From an uncultured Collinsella sp. (lineage in GTDB: Bacteria > Actinomycetota > Coriobacteriia > Coriobacteriales > Coriobacteriaceae), in NCBI GenBank assembly GCA_900547285.1, contig URGF01000015.1, forward strand, positions 1-22,874: DNA of 22,874 nucleotides, written 5' to 3'. Of the stretch, positions 1 through 7,040 are shown piece after piece. The notes beneath the pieces are model-generated. The model saw nothing but the letters and a program-made list of their open reading frames with translations, was not told the origin of the DNA and searched no databases. Position 1 is the stretch's first letter, and the number at the start of each line of letters is the position of its first letter. The position numbers and the translations under genes were made by a program.

Positions 1-55
1 ACCTATGACGTTCTGATTCGTAGTCAGACCCTCTATCCAGCTGAGGTAACGCCGC
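1..55 (-). tRNA. tRNA-Arg(ACG), partial (3' end outside window)
   Basis: These 55 bases are identical to the 5' part of the complete tRNA-Arg at 244-320, covering the acceptor 5' strand, D arm, anticodon arm with loop CTACGAA (anticodon ACG) and the start of the T arm. The 3' end is cut by the window edge. It has its own promoter immediately upstream (68-96). With A34 read as inosine it should decode CGN arginine codons. Confidence 0.9.
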
Positions 56-67
56 GACTTGTTGATT

Positions 68-96
68 ATTATGCACATGGACTGAATAATCGTCAA
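68..96 (-). promoter_or_regulatory. Promoter of the partial tRNA-Arg copy
   Basis: On the minus strand a -35 TTGACG (91-96) is followed after exactly 17 bases by CATAAT (68-73), about 12 bases before the tRNA 5' end at 55. The spacing and position fit a housekeeping sigma promoter. An A/T-rich stretch (about 102-130) lies upstream and could act as an UP element. Confidence 0.75.
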
Positions 97-200
97 GCGT
101 TTTTCAAAAAAAGTTATTGAATTTGATTTTTACTCATTTGATGCAGTCGATCGACTCGATACTTTCAAACACGGCGAAAGCAACTCCTCAAGTATGTCGA

Positions 201-233
201 CATATAAGAAAAGCCTCCGTTACCGGAGGCTTT
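201..233 (-). terminator. Intrinsic terminator after tRNA-Arg
   Basis: A hairpin with stem GCCTCCG/CGGAGGC and a 4-base loop (211-233) is followed on the minus strand by TTTTCTTAT. It lies just 3' of the tRNA at 244-320, so the two tRNA-Arg copies are probably separate transcription units. Confidence 0.8.
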
Positions 234-243
234 AAAGTTCAGT

Positions 244-320
244 TGGTGCGGCGTATAGGATTCGAACCTATGACGTTCTGATTCGTAGTCAGACCCTCTA
301 TCCAGCTGAGGTAACGCCGC
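244..320 (-). tRNA. tRNA-Arg(ACG)
   Basis: This is a complete 77-base cloverleaf. The acceptor GCGGCGT pairs with ACGCCGC, the D stem is CCTC/GAGG, the anticodon stem TCTGA/TCAGA encloses loop CTACGAA (anticodon ACG), and the T arm has TTCGAAT. The 3' CCA is encoded (244-246). The first 55 bases are identical to the copy at the left edge of the window. Confidence 0.96.
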
Positions 321-332
321 AGCGCAAGACAT

Positions 333-361
333 ATAAAACCACTTTAGCTTATTGGAGTCAA
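333..361 (-). promoter_or_regulatory. Promoter of tRNA-Arg
   Basis: On the minus strand a -35 TTGACT (356-361) and a weaker -10 TTTTAT (333-338) are separated by 17 bases, and the -10 lies 12 bases from the tRNA 5' end. The -10 is imperfect; the -35 and the placement are good. Confidence 0.6.
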
Positions 362-397
362 GCACAATTTCAAACTTTTTTGTGGAACGCAGTCTTG

Positions 398-775
398 TCA
401 TGCTGCTCCGCATATACCGCCATTCCCCGTACGATCGATTGGCTTTTCGATCACGTCAAACTTGGCATCAAGTTCCCTCAGGAGCGATCTCACCCGCTGA
501 GCACAGTCATAATCGGCAAACGAGATGCTCAGCATGCGCGCGACCTGGTTGGAAGTCCCAACTCCATAGAAGTGCTCCAGCGCCACAAGCCCCTCGTGCG
601 CCACAAACGTCTCGACCACATGCGGCGACTCCTCAAAGCACCATTGGGTCAACGGACCCTCGCTCGTCTGCCGAACCACCAGGCCACCCATGCCAGACGG
701 CTCACACGTTACAAGCAGGTACTCCCCGCCCTCGTCGCTCTCAAACAAAACCACCCGATCATCAAACAGCTCCAT
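398..775 (-). CDS. Hypothetical protein, 125 aa
   Basis: I do not recognise this protein. It is 125 residues, acidic and soluble-looking, with no signal peptide, membrane segment or known catalytic motif that I can see. It has three internal Cys and ends in a Gly-rich tail (TGNGG). The start is supported by AAAGGGG upstream of the ATG. It stands alone: the tRNA-Arg promoter lies downstream and the serS terminator (899-923) upstream, so it should be transcribed from the 776-898 interval. That interval contains CGAAC-N4-GTTC, a Gram-positive SOS-box-like site, so DNA-damage control is possible but only inferred. Base composition matches its neighbours. Confidence 0.75.
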   Translation of the reverse strand: MELFDDRVVLFESDEGGEYLLVTCEPSGMGGLVVRQTSEGPLTQWCFEESPHVVETFVAHEGLVALEHFYGVGTSNQVARMLSISFADYDCAQRVRSLLRELDAKFDVIEKPIDRTGNGGICGAA

Positions 776-834
776 CGCGTCCCCTTTCTCTCGCTCTTAT
801 TTAGCAAAAGCATAGCAGGTAGATGGCTGTATAC

Positions 835-848
835 AGAACAGTTGTTCG
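835..848. promoter_or_regulatory. LexA (SOS)-box-like inverted repeat
   Basis: The minus strand reads CGAAC-AACT-GTTC, close to the CGAAC-N4-GTTCG type box bound by LexA in Bacillus and actinobacteria. It lies about 60 bases upstream of the start of the 398-775 gene. It directly abuts a perfect 10-bp palindrome, CTGTATACAG (827-836). No strong -35/-10 pair could be fixed around it, so this remains a candidate operator. Confidence 0.35.
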
Positions 849-890
849 TGTGTTTTCTATTGAGCTGTCCGCACGGCATGGTATGGCCGC

Positions 891-923
891 ATACAAAAAG
901 GGCACCCCAAAAAGGAGTGCCCT
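891..923 (-). terminator. Intrinsic terminator of serS
   Basis: On the minus strand the stem AGGGCACTCC/GGGGTGCCCT (10 bp with one G-U) with a TTTTT loop is followed by TTTTTGTAT. It lies 24 bases beyond the serS stop codon. Confidence 0.88.
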
Positions 924-946
924 AGCAAATCGCTTATGCAGCCAAT

Positions 947-2230
947 CTACGCGACCGGCTCGATCTTCTCGAGGCCGCCCATGTAGGGACGCAGAACCTC
1001 GGGGATCGTGATGGTGCCGTCAGCGTTCTGGTAGTTCTCCAGAATGGCTGCCATGGTACGGCCAGCCGGCAGACCGGAACCGTTGAGGGTGTGCAGATAG
1101 CGCGAACCCTTGAAGTTCTCGGGGTCGCGATACTTGATGTTGGCGCGACGGGCCTGGAAGTCACCGCAGTTGGAGCAGGAGCTGATCTCCTTGTAGGCGT
1201 TGTAGCTCGGCAGCCAAACCTCGACGTCGTAGGTCTGACGGGCAGAGAAGCCCAGGTCGCCGGTGCACAGGCTAATCACGCGATACGGAAGACCCAGCTG
1301 CTGCAGCAGGAACTCGGCCTCGGCGGTCATGCTCTCGAGCTCCTCGTCGGACTCCTCCGGCTTGGCAAACTTTACCATCTCGACCTTGTCGAACTCGTGC
1401 TGGCGAATGATGCCGCGGGTATCGCGACCAGCGGAGCCGGCCTCCTCGCGGAAGCAGGGGGTGAAGGCGGTGTAGCGGCGCGGCAGGGTATCGGCGTCGA
1501 GGACCTCACCGGCGTGCAGGTTGGTGAGCACGACCTCGGCGGTGGGGATCAGGAAGTTGTCGCCCGAGACGTGATAGGCGTCGTCCTCGAACTTGGGCAG
1601 CTGGCCCGTGCCGAACATGGTCTGACGCTTGACGACGATGGGCGGCCACCACTCCTTAAAACCACGGCTGGTGTGCGTATCGAGGAAGAAGTTGATGAGG
1701 GCGCGCTCAAGACGGGCGCCGGCGCCACCGAGAACGGTGAAGCGGCTGCCGGAGAGCTTGTTGCCGCGCTCGAAGTCAAGGATGTCGAGGTCGGTGCCCA
1801 GATCCCAATGCGGCTTAAAGTCGAAGTCGAACTCGCGCGGGGTGCCCCAACGACGGCGCTCGATGTTCTCGTCCTCGTCCTTGCCGTACGGCGTGGCCTC
1901 GCAAGGAATGTTGGGCAGGTGAGCCATGAAGTCGTACTGCTCCTGCTCGAGGGCGGTGCGGCGCTCGGCCAGACCGTCAATCTTCTCGTTGACGGCGCGC
2001 ACGGCCTCTTTGGCGGCCTCGGCCTCGGCCTTCTTGCCCTCCTTCATCAGGGCGCCGATCTTCTTGGACTCGGCATTGCGCGTGGCTTGAAGTTCCTCAA
2101 CCTCAGTGATGACGGCACGACGCTCGTCGTCGAGCTCAAAGAACTTCTCGCGATCCCAAGACGTCTGGCGGTTAGCCATGGCGACATCGATGGCATCGGG
2201 GTTCTCGCGAACAAACTTGATATCAAGCAT
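947..2230 (-). CDS. serS: Serine--tRNA ligase
   Basis: Seryl-tRNA synthetase, a class II enzyme that activates serine with ATP and charges tRNA-Ser and tRNA-Sec in the cytosol. The 427-residue product is normal length. The N-terminal part (about 1-110) is the charged coiled-coil arm that grips the long variable arm of tRNA-Ser. The catalytic domain shows motif 2 (FREEAGSAGRDTRG) and motif 3 (NGSGLPAGRTMAAILE). A longer frame opens at 2257, but the ATG at 2230 gives the family-typical start MLDIKFVRENPD and has GGAGG five bases upstream, so I chose it. It is a single-gene unit with its own terminator. A T-box leader was looked for upstream, but there is no room for one before the divergent gene. 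Confidence 0.97.
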   Translation of the reverse strand: MLDIKFVRENPDAIDVAMANRQTSWDREKFFELDDERRAVITEVEELQATRNAESKKIGALMKEGKKAEAEAAKEAVRAVNEKIDGLAERRTALEQEQYDFMAHLPNIPCEATPYGKDEDENIERRRWGTPREFDFDFKPHWDLGTDLDILDFERGNKLSGSRFTVLGGAGARLERALINFFLDTHTSRGFKEWWPPIVVKRQTMFGTGQLPKFEDDAYHVSGDNFLIPTAEVVLTNLHAGEVLDADTLPRRYTAFTPCFREEAGSAGRDTRGIIRQHEFDKVEMVKFAKPEESDEELESMTAEAEFLLQQLGLPYRVISLCTGDLGFSARQTYDVEVWLPSYNAYKEISSCSNCGDFQARRANIKYRDPENFKGSRYLHTLNGSGLPAGRTMAAILENYQNADGTITIPEVLRPYMGGLEKIEPVA

Positions 2231-2259
2231 TAGATCCTCCGGCGATATACATTCCATTT

Positions 2260-2298
2260 AGGTTGCAACCTTGTACATGTATGGGCAAGTATATACTT
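2260..2298. promoter_or_regulatory. Divergent promoter region with two 12-bp palindromes
   Basis: Two perfect 12-bp palindromes, AGGTTGCAACCT (2260-2271) and AAGTATATACTT (2287-2298), sit 27 bases centre to centre between serS (minus) and the small membrane gene (plus). The second one contains a TATACT -10 hexamer on both strands, so it may serve both genes. TTGTAC (2271-2276) is a possible plus-strand -35 with a short 15-base spacer. The assignment is tentative. Confidence 0.4.
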
Positions 2299-2341
2299 AT
2301 GAGCGTTTACGACCCAACTCAACTACGCAAGAAGGCACCCA

Positions 2342-2515
2342 ATGGACGCAGTTTTTTCCTTTTTGTTTGGCACCCGCACCGGTTTTGCCATCCTTTTCGC
2401 CGGCGGCATCCTGCTGTTTGCGATTATTGCCTTTGTAATGGAGAAGCGCACCCATAAGATGTATGTCGACCGCGGCCCCAAGTCCGAGGACGAAGAAGAC
2501 AGCTTCTGGGACTAA
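2342..2515 (+). CDS. Small single-pass membrane protein, 57 aa
   Basis: This small gene is the only plus-strand gene I can support. The ATG at 2342 opens 57 codons to TAA at 2513-2515. Residues about 11-33 form one hydrophobic helix (TGFAILFAGGILLFAIIAF). A basic stretch follows (EKRTHK) and then a very acidic C-terminus (SEDEEDSFWD), so the tail is probably cytoplasmic by the positive-inside rule. AAGG stands about seven bases before the start, and a stop codon (2300-2302) closes the frame upstream, which fixes the start. A strong terminator follows at 2567. I know no function. Divergent pairing with serS and a clean terminator argue that it is a real gene. Confidence 0.72.
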   Translation: MDAVFSFLFGTRTGFAILFAGGILLFAIIAFVMEKRTHKMYVDRGPKSEDEEDSFWD

Positions 2516-2676
2516 CCTGCCAAAAAGGGACAGGTTTATTTTGGTCGGTTTTATCTGGGCAAACGCAAGTGCCCCGCAACTGGAATTGAGCCAGTTGCGG
2601 GGCACTTTTCGCTAAAAGGACAAAACCGCAGGAAAAACCTGCCAACATAAACCTGTCCCTTTTTTGGTCGGTTTTA
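2514..2676. repeat. REP/MITE-like element: inverted repeat nested in direct repeats
   Basis: A perfect 18-bp inverted repeat (2522-2539 and 2647-2664; core GGGACAGGTTTAT) is flanked by two direct repeats: AACCTGCCA (2514-2522 and 2636-2644) and TTTTGGTCGGTTTTA (2539-2553 and 2662-2676). The arms are therefore the same module with its middle reversed. The terminator 2567-2609 lies between them, and the right arm overlaps the proC stop codon. It resembles a dispersed palindromic repeat of the kind moved by REP-associated transposases; that origin is inference. Confidence 0.6.
2567..2609 (+). terminator. Strong intrinsic terminator (plus strand)
   Basis: A 17-bp perfect stem (AAGTGCCCCGCAACTGG and its complement) with a 7-base loop is followed by TTTTC on the plus strand. 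There is no T-run on the other side. It ends the small membrane gene and lies inside the inverted-repeat element 2514-2676. Confidence 0.88.
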
Positions 2677-3444
2677 CTGGAGGGTTGCGTCGATTGCCTT
2701 GACCAGGGCGCTGCGCATGCCGGCGTCCTCGAGCGCAACGACGCCCTTGATGGTGGCACCACCGGGCGAGCATACGGCATCCTTCATCGCCGCAGGATGC
2801 TGGCCAGTTGCAAGCTGCAGCTTTGCCGTACCCAGCACCATCTGGCTCACAATGCGATAAGCATCCGCACGCGGGATACCGTGCTTGACCGCCGCATCGC
2901 CCAGGGCCTCGATTGCCATGGCGACAAACGCCGGAGCGCAACCACCCACCGTGCCGCCCACAAACAGCAGGCTTGTGTCGAGCTCGACGACAGCGCCAAG
3001 CTTACCGAGCAGGTCGAGCACCACAGCACGCTGCTCGTCGTTAAGCGTCGAAGCCTTCTCGCAGGCGATGACGCCCTCGCCTACCGAAACCGGCGTGTTG
3101 GGCACCGTCGAGATATGCGCGACGCCCGGCAGGACCTGCTCCCACTTGGCACTGTCCCAGGTCCAGGCAACCGACAGAACGACCTTTTTGGCAAGAGCAT
3201 CCTTGATCGGGGCGAATACCTTCTCGATCATGTACGGTTTGACCGCAGCGACCACGATATCGGATGCGGCGACAACCTCGGCGGCATCGTGGCAGGCGAC
3301 CATGCCGCGCGCCTCGCAGCGCTCAACCAGCGCGTCGTAGCGACCCGCGCAGGCGCACATGTCGCTCGCAGCTACACCGGCAGCGATCCAGCCATCGGCC
3401 ATAGCGCTCGCCATATTGCCAAAACCGACAAATCCAATCTTCAT
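2674..3444 (-). CDS. proC: Pyrroline-5-carboxylate reductase
   Basis: Catalyses the last step of proline synthesis, NAD(P)H-dependent reduction of 1-pyrroline-5-carboxylate, in the cytosol. The 256-residue product is slightly short for the family (about 265-280). It begins with the Rossmann motif GFGNMASAM (residues 7-15). It has VKP, the PNTP motif (about 115) and the C-terminal dimer-forming domain with SPGGAT, where most members have SPGGTT. The ATG at 3444 is preceded by AAAGGA. The stop codon lies inside the right arm of the repeat element 2514-2676. The gap of 73 bases to rlmH holds a weak inverted repeat (ACGAAA/TTTCGT) but no clear promoter, so cotranscription with rlmH is possible. 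Confidence 0.95.
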   Translation of the reverse strand: MKIGFVGFGNMASAMADGWIAAGVAASDMCACAGRYDALVERCEARGMVACHDAAEVVAASDIVVAAVKPYMIEKVFAPIKDALAKKVVLSVAWTWDSAKWEQVLPGVAHISTVPNTPVSVGEGVIACEKASTLNDEQRAVVLDLLGKLGAVVELDTSLLFVGGTVGGCAPAFVAMAIEALGDAAVKHGIPRADAYRIVSQMVLGTAKLQLATGQHPAAMKDAVCSPGGATIKGVVALEDAGMRSALVKAIDATLQ

Positions 3445-3517
3445 ATCTCATAGTCCTTTCAGACACATTCCTCAAAACGAAAGGTATTGTCCCACGCCAT
3501 TGTTTCGTATTGCCGAC

Positions 3518-3988
3518 CTATTTGTGATACGGCTCGCCACGGCTGATCTTGCAGGCACGGTAAATCTGCTCTAGCAGCACCACACGCGCCAAGTTATGCG
3601 GCAAGGTAATGCGTCCAAAGCTGAGCATCTCGTCGGCGCGGGCGCGCACCTCATCACTCACGCCGTCCGAACCGCCGATTACAAAGGCAATGTCGCTGCT
3701 GCCTCGCAGCATAAGATCGTCGAGCCTCGCCGAAAACTCCTCGCTCGAGCGCTCCTTGCCCTCGATAGCCAGCAGGATCAAATGCGCTCGAGATGGCAAG
3801 GCGGCAAGAATCGCCGCCCCCTCCTTGTCGCGCGCGGCATCCACGCCGCCCGCCTTAGCCGGGTCGATATCGGCCACCTCGCGGATATCCACCTTGGCAT
3901 AGGCACCTAGGCGCTTGGTGTACTCAGCGCACGCGTCCTTCCAAAAGCGCTCCTTGAGCTTACCGACGCAAACGACGGTGTATTTCAC
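3518..3988 (-). CDS. rlmH: 23S rRNA (pseudouridine1915-N3)-methyltransferase RlmH
   Basis: A SPOUT-class methyltransferase that uses S-adenosylmethionine to methylate pseudouridine 1915 in helix 69 of 23S rRNA on assembled 70S ribosomes. The 156-residue length is typical. The SAM-knot signature IGGSDG is at about 104-109. The family tail (EQIYRACKISRGEPYHK) that forms part of the active site is intact at the C-terminus. The start MKYTVVCVGKLKE matches the family. The stop of the upstream SPFH gene lies six bases before its ATG, so the two are very likely cotranscribed. Confidence 0.96.
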   Translation of the reverse strand: MKYTVVCVGKLKERFWKDACAEYTKRLGAYAKVDIREVADIDPAKAGGVDAARDKEGAAILAALPSRAHLILLAIEGKERSSEEFSARLDDLMLRGSSDIAFVIGGSDGVSDEVRARADEMLSFGRITLPHNLARVVLLEQIYRACKISRGEPYHK

Positions 3989-3994
3989 GCGCGT

Positions 3995-4933
3995 CTACTC
4001 CTTCGAATCGTTTTGAACTTTGCCGGCGGCCAGCATCTGCTCGAACATCGAGGCCGACTGCGAAAAGTCGCTCGGCAGCACGACCGTCGAGGTTTTACCC
4101 GTGCGAGCGAACTCCGTCATCATCTCGGACCACTGCGTAAACATGAACAGTTGGTTGGCCTCGTCATTGCCGACACCCGTCTCCTGGATGATCTCGAGCG
4201 AATCTTTGATACCCAGCGCAATGGCCTTGCGCTGGTTGGCGATGCCCTCGCCCGCCTTTTCCATAGCCTCGGCCTCGGCGGTCGCCTCGGTGACGCGCTT
4301 GATACGGTCTGCCTCGGCGAGCTCCTGTGCCGCAGCGCGCTTGCGCTGGGCGGCGTTGATGTCGTTCATGGAGTTCTCGACCTCGGTCGGCAGTGCGATT
4401 TTGGTGATGAGCGTCGACACGAGGGTGAAGCCGTAGGCGGCCATCTGCTCGGAAACGGTAGCGTTGACATCCTTGGCGATGTCATCCTTCTTGGCAAAGA
4501 CCTCATCGAGTGTGTAGACAGGAATCGAAGAGCGCAGGGCGTCGGTGATGAAGTCACGCATCTGGTCGACGGGCTCCTGCAGCATGTAGTAGCTCTTGTA
4601 GATGCCCGAATCTGCCGGGCCGGCGCCCATGTCGTAGCTCACGTGGTACTGAGCGGAGACCTCAAGACCGATGGTCACGTTGTCCTGGGTCTTAACGTCG
4701 ATGCCAAAACCGTTTTTCATGGTGCGCAGGCTCACCGTGGCGGCCTTGCGGTCGATCACGGGCACCTTCACGTGGAAGCCCGCGTTGACGATACGATTGA
4801 ACTTACCCAAGCGCTCGATGATCACAGCGTGCTGCTGCTCAACGACGTAGCAGGCGTTGGGAAGCAACAGCAGCAGGATGATGATGGGAATCAAAAGGCT
4901 CGTAAGGGCAGCGATGATACCGGAAAACAGCAT
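3995..4933 (-). CDS. SPFH/Band 7 (stomatin-like) membrane protein
   Basis: A 312-residue member of the stomatin/prohibitin/flotillin/HflKC family, which forms large oligomers at the membrane and often works with proteases or membrane microdomains. Residues about 1-25 are one very hydrophobic helix. The SPFH domain follows (VVEQQHAVIIERLGKF, then HVKVPVIDR). A long Ala/Glu/Arg-rich coiled coil occupies about 190-240. I chose the ATG at 4933 over an in-frame ATG at 4954 because GAGGAG lies five bases before it and the longer form would add a polar tail. There is no NfeD partner nearby. It probably shares a transcript with rlmH. QmcA/HflC-like is the closest description; the exact role is unknown. 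Confidence 0.9.
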   Translation of the reverse strand: MLFSGIIAALTSLLIPIIILLLLLPNACYVVEQQHAVIIERLGKFNRIVNAGFHVKVPVIDRKAATVSLRTMKNGFGIDVKTQDNVTIGLEVSAQYHVSYDMGAGPADSGIYKSYYMLQEPVDQMRDFITDALRSSIPVYTLDEVFAKKDDIAKDVNATVSEQMAAYGFTLVSTLITKIALPTEVENSMNDINAAQRKRAAAQELAEADRIKRVTEATAEAEAMEKAGEGIANQRKAIALGIKDSLEIIQETGVGNDEANQLFMFTQWSEMMTEFARTGKTSTVVLPSDFSQSASMFEQMLAAGKVQNDSKE

Positions 4934-4996
4934 GGTCTCTCCTCTGATAGGCACACGTTGCCATTAGGATACCCGTCCAAGGAGATCGTGCATAAC

Positions 4997-5021
4997 AAAA
5001 AAGCCCCCATTGCTGGGAGCT
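4997..5021 (-). terminator. Intrinsic terminator of tRNA-Leu
   Basis: On the minus strand the stem AGCTCCCA/TGGGGGCT (8 bp, one G-U) with loop GCAA is followed by TTTTTT. It lies 12 bases past the tRNA 3' end. Confidence 0.85.
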
Positions 5022-5032
5022 CTTTCATTTAA

Positions 5033-5119
5033 TGGTGCGGGCGAAAGGACTTGAACCTTCATGGGGTTGCCCCCATACGGACCTGAACCGTACGCGTCTG
5101 CCAATTCCGCCACGCCCGC
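5033..5119 (-). tRNA. tRNA-Leu(CAG)
   Basis: An 87-base class II tRNA with a long variable arm (TGGGG-GCAA-CCCCA). The acceptor GCGGGCG pairs with CGCCCGC. The anticodon loop is TTCAGGT between TACGG and CCGTA, giving anticodon CAG for CUG codons. The T loop is TTCAAGT and the CCA end is encoded (5033-5035). Confidence 0.96.
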
Positions 5120-5130
5120 GTGCAGGAATT

Positions 5131-5159
5131 AGAATAACGGAGCGCCACCGCGAACGCAA
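5131..5159 (-). promoter_or_regulatory. Promoter of tRNA-Leu
   Basis: TTGCGT (5154-5159) and TATTCT (5131-5136) on the minus strand are separated by 17 bases. The -10 lies 11 bases from the tRNA 5' end. The -35 almost touches the tatD stop codon (5163), so the two units are tightly packed. Confidence 0.7.
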
Positions 5160-5162
5160 GAA

Positions 5163-6080
5163 CTATTTTTGAAAAAGTTTGCAGGCATTTTCCCAAGCGG
5201 CATGCGCGATTGTTTCGGCGTCCTCACCAGTGCGATCGATACGGTCGTTAACCAGCGCGTTTGCCGTAATGGAGATCATTGCGGGCTCGCATTCAAGACC
5301 GCGGATGGGCTCCGGAGCCATATACGGGCAATCCGTCTCGAACAAAATTCGATCGAGTGGGGTTGCCGCAAATGCCTCGCGCACGTCGTCGTTGCGCTTA
5401 AAGGTGGCCGCACCACCATAGGCGATATAGCAGCCCAGCTCCACAAAGCGCTCCATCGTGGCGCGGTCCTCGCCAAAACAGTGCAGCACACAACCGGTCT
5501 GGGGCACGCCCACCCCACGAAGCACGTTGTAGGCGTCCACGTGCGAGGTACGCTCCTGGTCCATGTCCTCGTGACGCAGATGCAGCTCCACCGGCACGTT
5601 ACGACGCACGGCAAGCTCGAGCTGGCGCGCCATGCAGTCAATCTGCACGTTATGGGGTGCCGGCGCGATATCGTCGTCATAGTCCATGTGGTAGTCCAGA
5701 CCGATTTCGCCAATACCGGCGCACAAAGGGTCATCAAGCGCAGCAACAACCTGCGCGTGAATGTCGTCGGTATAGTCCGGCGCGCCATACGGATGCACGC
5801 CGGCAAGATACTTGATCTGCGGGATATCCTGCATCGGCAGAATTTCGCGCACGAGCCAGTCGCTATAGTCCGTCACGCTGCGCTTGTCGGCGATGGGGTC
5901 GAAGACCGTCACCAACAGGTCGATGCCTGCCGCCTTGGCACGCACGAGTGTCTCGGGCACATCCTTGCCCCAGAACGAAAGCAGATGCGCATGTGTGTCG
6001 GCAAGCGGTGCCAAGGGCACGGGACAAGCAACCGTCTTCTTTTTCTTGGTAAACGTCACGCGTTCGGCATTAAGCGTCAT
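5163..6080 (-). CDS. tatD: TatD family metal-dependent hydrolase (DNase)
   Basis: A TIM-barrel metal hydrolase of the TatD family, whose members remove 3' nucleotides from DNA and may also act on other phosphoesters. From the ATG at 6080 the protein has 305 residues, longer than usual (about 260) because of a basic N-terminal segment (TKKKK). Metal ligands are visible: DTHAH (28-32), VHPYG (H96), GIGEIGLDY (E125), HLRHED, LHCFGED and ETDCPYMAPEP. The frame stays open upstream to 6191, but the part before 6080 is rsmA coding sequence read out of frame. The ATG overlaps the end of rsmA by 11 bases with GGGAG about 10 bases ahead, so translation is probably coupled. The pairing tatD-rsmA is common in Gram-positives. 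Confidence 0.92.
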   Translation of the reverse strand: MTLNAERVTFTKKKKTVACPVPLAPLADTHAHLLSFWGKDVPETLVRAKAAGIDLLVTVFDPIADKRSVTDYSDWLVREILPMQDIPQIKYLAGVHPYGAPDYTDDIHAQVVAALDDPLCAGIGEIGLDYHMDYDDDIAPAPHNVQIDCMARQLELAVRRNVPVELHLRHEDMDQERTSHVDAYNVLRGVGVPQTGCVLHCFGEDRATMERFVELGCYIAYGGAATFKRNDDVREAFAATPLDRILFETDCPYMAPEPIRGLECEPAMISITANALVNDRIDRTGEDAETIAHAAWENACKLFQK

Positions 6081-6930
6081 GGGAAAGCTCCCGAGCCAGG
6101 CACACAAAGTCGGCGACGCCGAGCGTCTCGGCGCGTGTGGTGGGTGCGATACCGCAAGCCTCAAAGGCGGCATCGAGCACGTCCTTGGCAAAGCCGTTGG
6201 CGCTCATGGAATTGCGGATGGTCTTGCGACGCTGAGCAAATGCAGCGTCAATCACGCGGGCCACAAATTCGCGATCGAGTCCTTCGGGCACCACACCGTC
6301 AACACGGTCGATACGCACGACGGCCGAGTCCACGTGTGGCGCCGGCATAAAGCAACGCGGCGGCACCTCAAAGCGACCCGTTACCTGCGCATACAGGCCA
6401 AGCTTTGCCGTATAGCCGCCATAGGTCTTGTTGCCCGGCACTGCGGCAATGCGATCGGCAACCTCCTTTTGCACCATGACGACGGCGCGCTTTAGCGCCG
6501 GCATCGTCTGGAAAAATTGCAAAATGATCGTCGCCGCCACGTTATAGGGCAAGTTCGCGACAAATACCGTCGGCTCACCGCCCGCAGCCTGCTCAATCTG
6601 CTCCGGGCCCACCTTGAGCGCGTCGCCCATGATAAAGCGGAAGTTGGCATAGTCGGCGGCGTGGGCATCGAGCACCGGCTCAAGCTCGGGATCGGCCTCA
6701 ATGGACGTAACGCACGCCGCTTCCTGCAGCAACGCAAGTGTCAACGTACCGCAACCTGGACCCACCTCGAGTACGCGCTCGTCACCTGCAAGCTCGGTAA
6801 GCTCGCAGATACGTTCGATCACATGATTGTCGATTAGAAAGTTCTGGCCCAGGCGATGCTTGGTCGCAAGGCCAAACTCCTCCAGCAGCTCCCTGGTGGC
6901 CGTGGGGTTTGCCAAAGGCGAAGTTGTCAT
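6070..6930 (-). CDS. rsmA: 16S rRNA (adenine1518/1519-N6)-dimethyltransferase
   Basis: KsgA/RsmA uses S-adenosylmethionine to dimethylate two adjacent adenines in helix 45 of 16S rRNA, a late check on small-subunit assembly. The 286-residue length is normal. GQNFL (28-32) is the N-terminal signature, EVGPGCGTLT (55-64) the SAM-binding motif I, and NLPYN (126-130) the catalytic motif IV. The C-terminal domain contains the family block PPRCFMPAPHVDSAVV. The gene overlaps tatD at its end. The metG terminator (6963-6998) lies just upstream, so a promoter is expected in the short 6931-6962 interval, though I cannot identify one. Confidence 0.96.
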   Translation of the reverse strand: MTTSPLANPTATRELLEEFGLATKHRLGQNFLIDNHVIERICELTELAGDERVLEVGPGCGTLTLALLQEAACVTSIEADPELEPVLDAHAADYANFRFIMGDALKVGPEQIEQAAGGEPTVFVANLPYNVAATIILQFFQTMPALKRAVVMVQKEVADRIAAVPGNKTYGGYTAKLGLYAQVTGRFEVPPRCFMPAPHVDSAVVRIDRVDGVVPEGLDREFVARVIDAAFAQRRKTIRNSMSANGFAKDVLDAAFEACGIAPTTRAETLGVADFVCLARELSHDA

Positions 6931-6962
6931 GGTTGCCTCCTTAGCATGATGGCGGCGTCTTG

Positions 6963-6998
6963 AAACAAAAGGGCATGGACCGTGGCGGCCATGCCCTT
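6963..6998 (-). terminator. Intrinsic terminator of metG
   Basis: On the minus strand AAGGGCATGG pairs with CCATGCCCTT around a 10-base loop and is followed by TTTGTTTC. It lies about 42 bases after the metG stop codon and may still allow some read-through into rsmA. Confidence 0.8.
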
Positions 6999-7040
6999 AC
7001 AGCTAAACAGCAAATTGCCGATATGGCGCTCGCGCGGTCT

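Noticed and set aside
1091..2233. Plus-strand open frame of 380 codons opposite serS
   Set aside because: Complete shadow of serS with Leu/Gly/Val-rich, unlikely composition.
2231..2341. Possible T-box riboswitch before serS
   Set aside because: Too little space and no T-box core or antiterminator found; the interval holds only palindromes and a Shine-Dalgarno sequence.
4013..5032. Plus-strand open frame opposite the SPFH gene
   Set aside because: Antisense shadow; the SPFH domain on the minus strand is clear.
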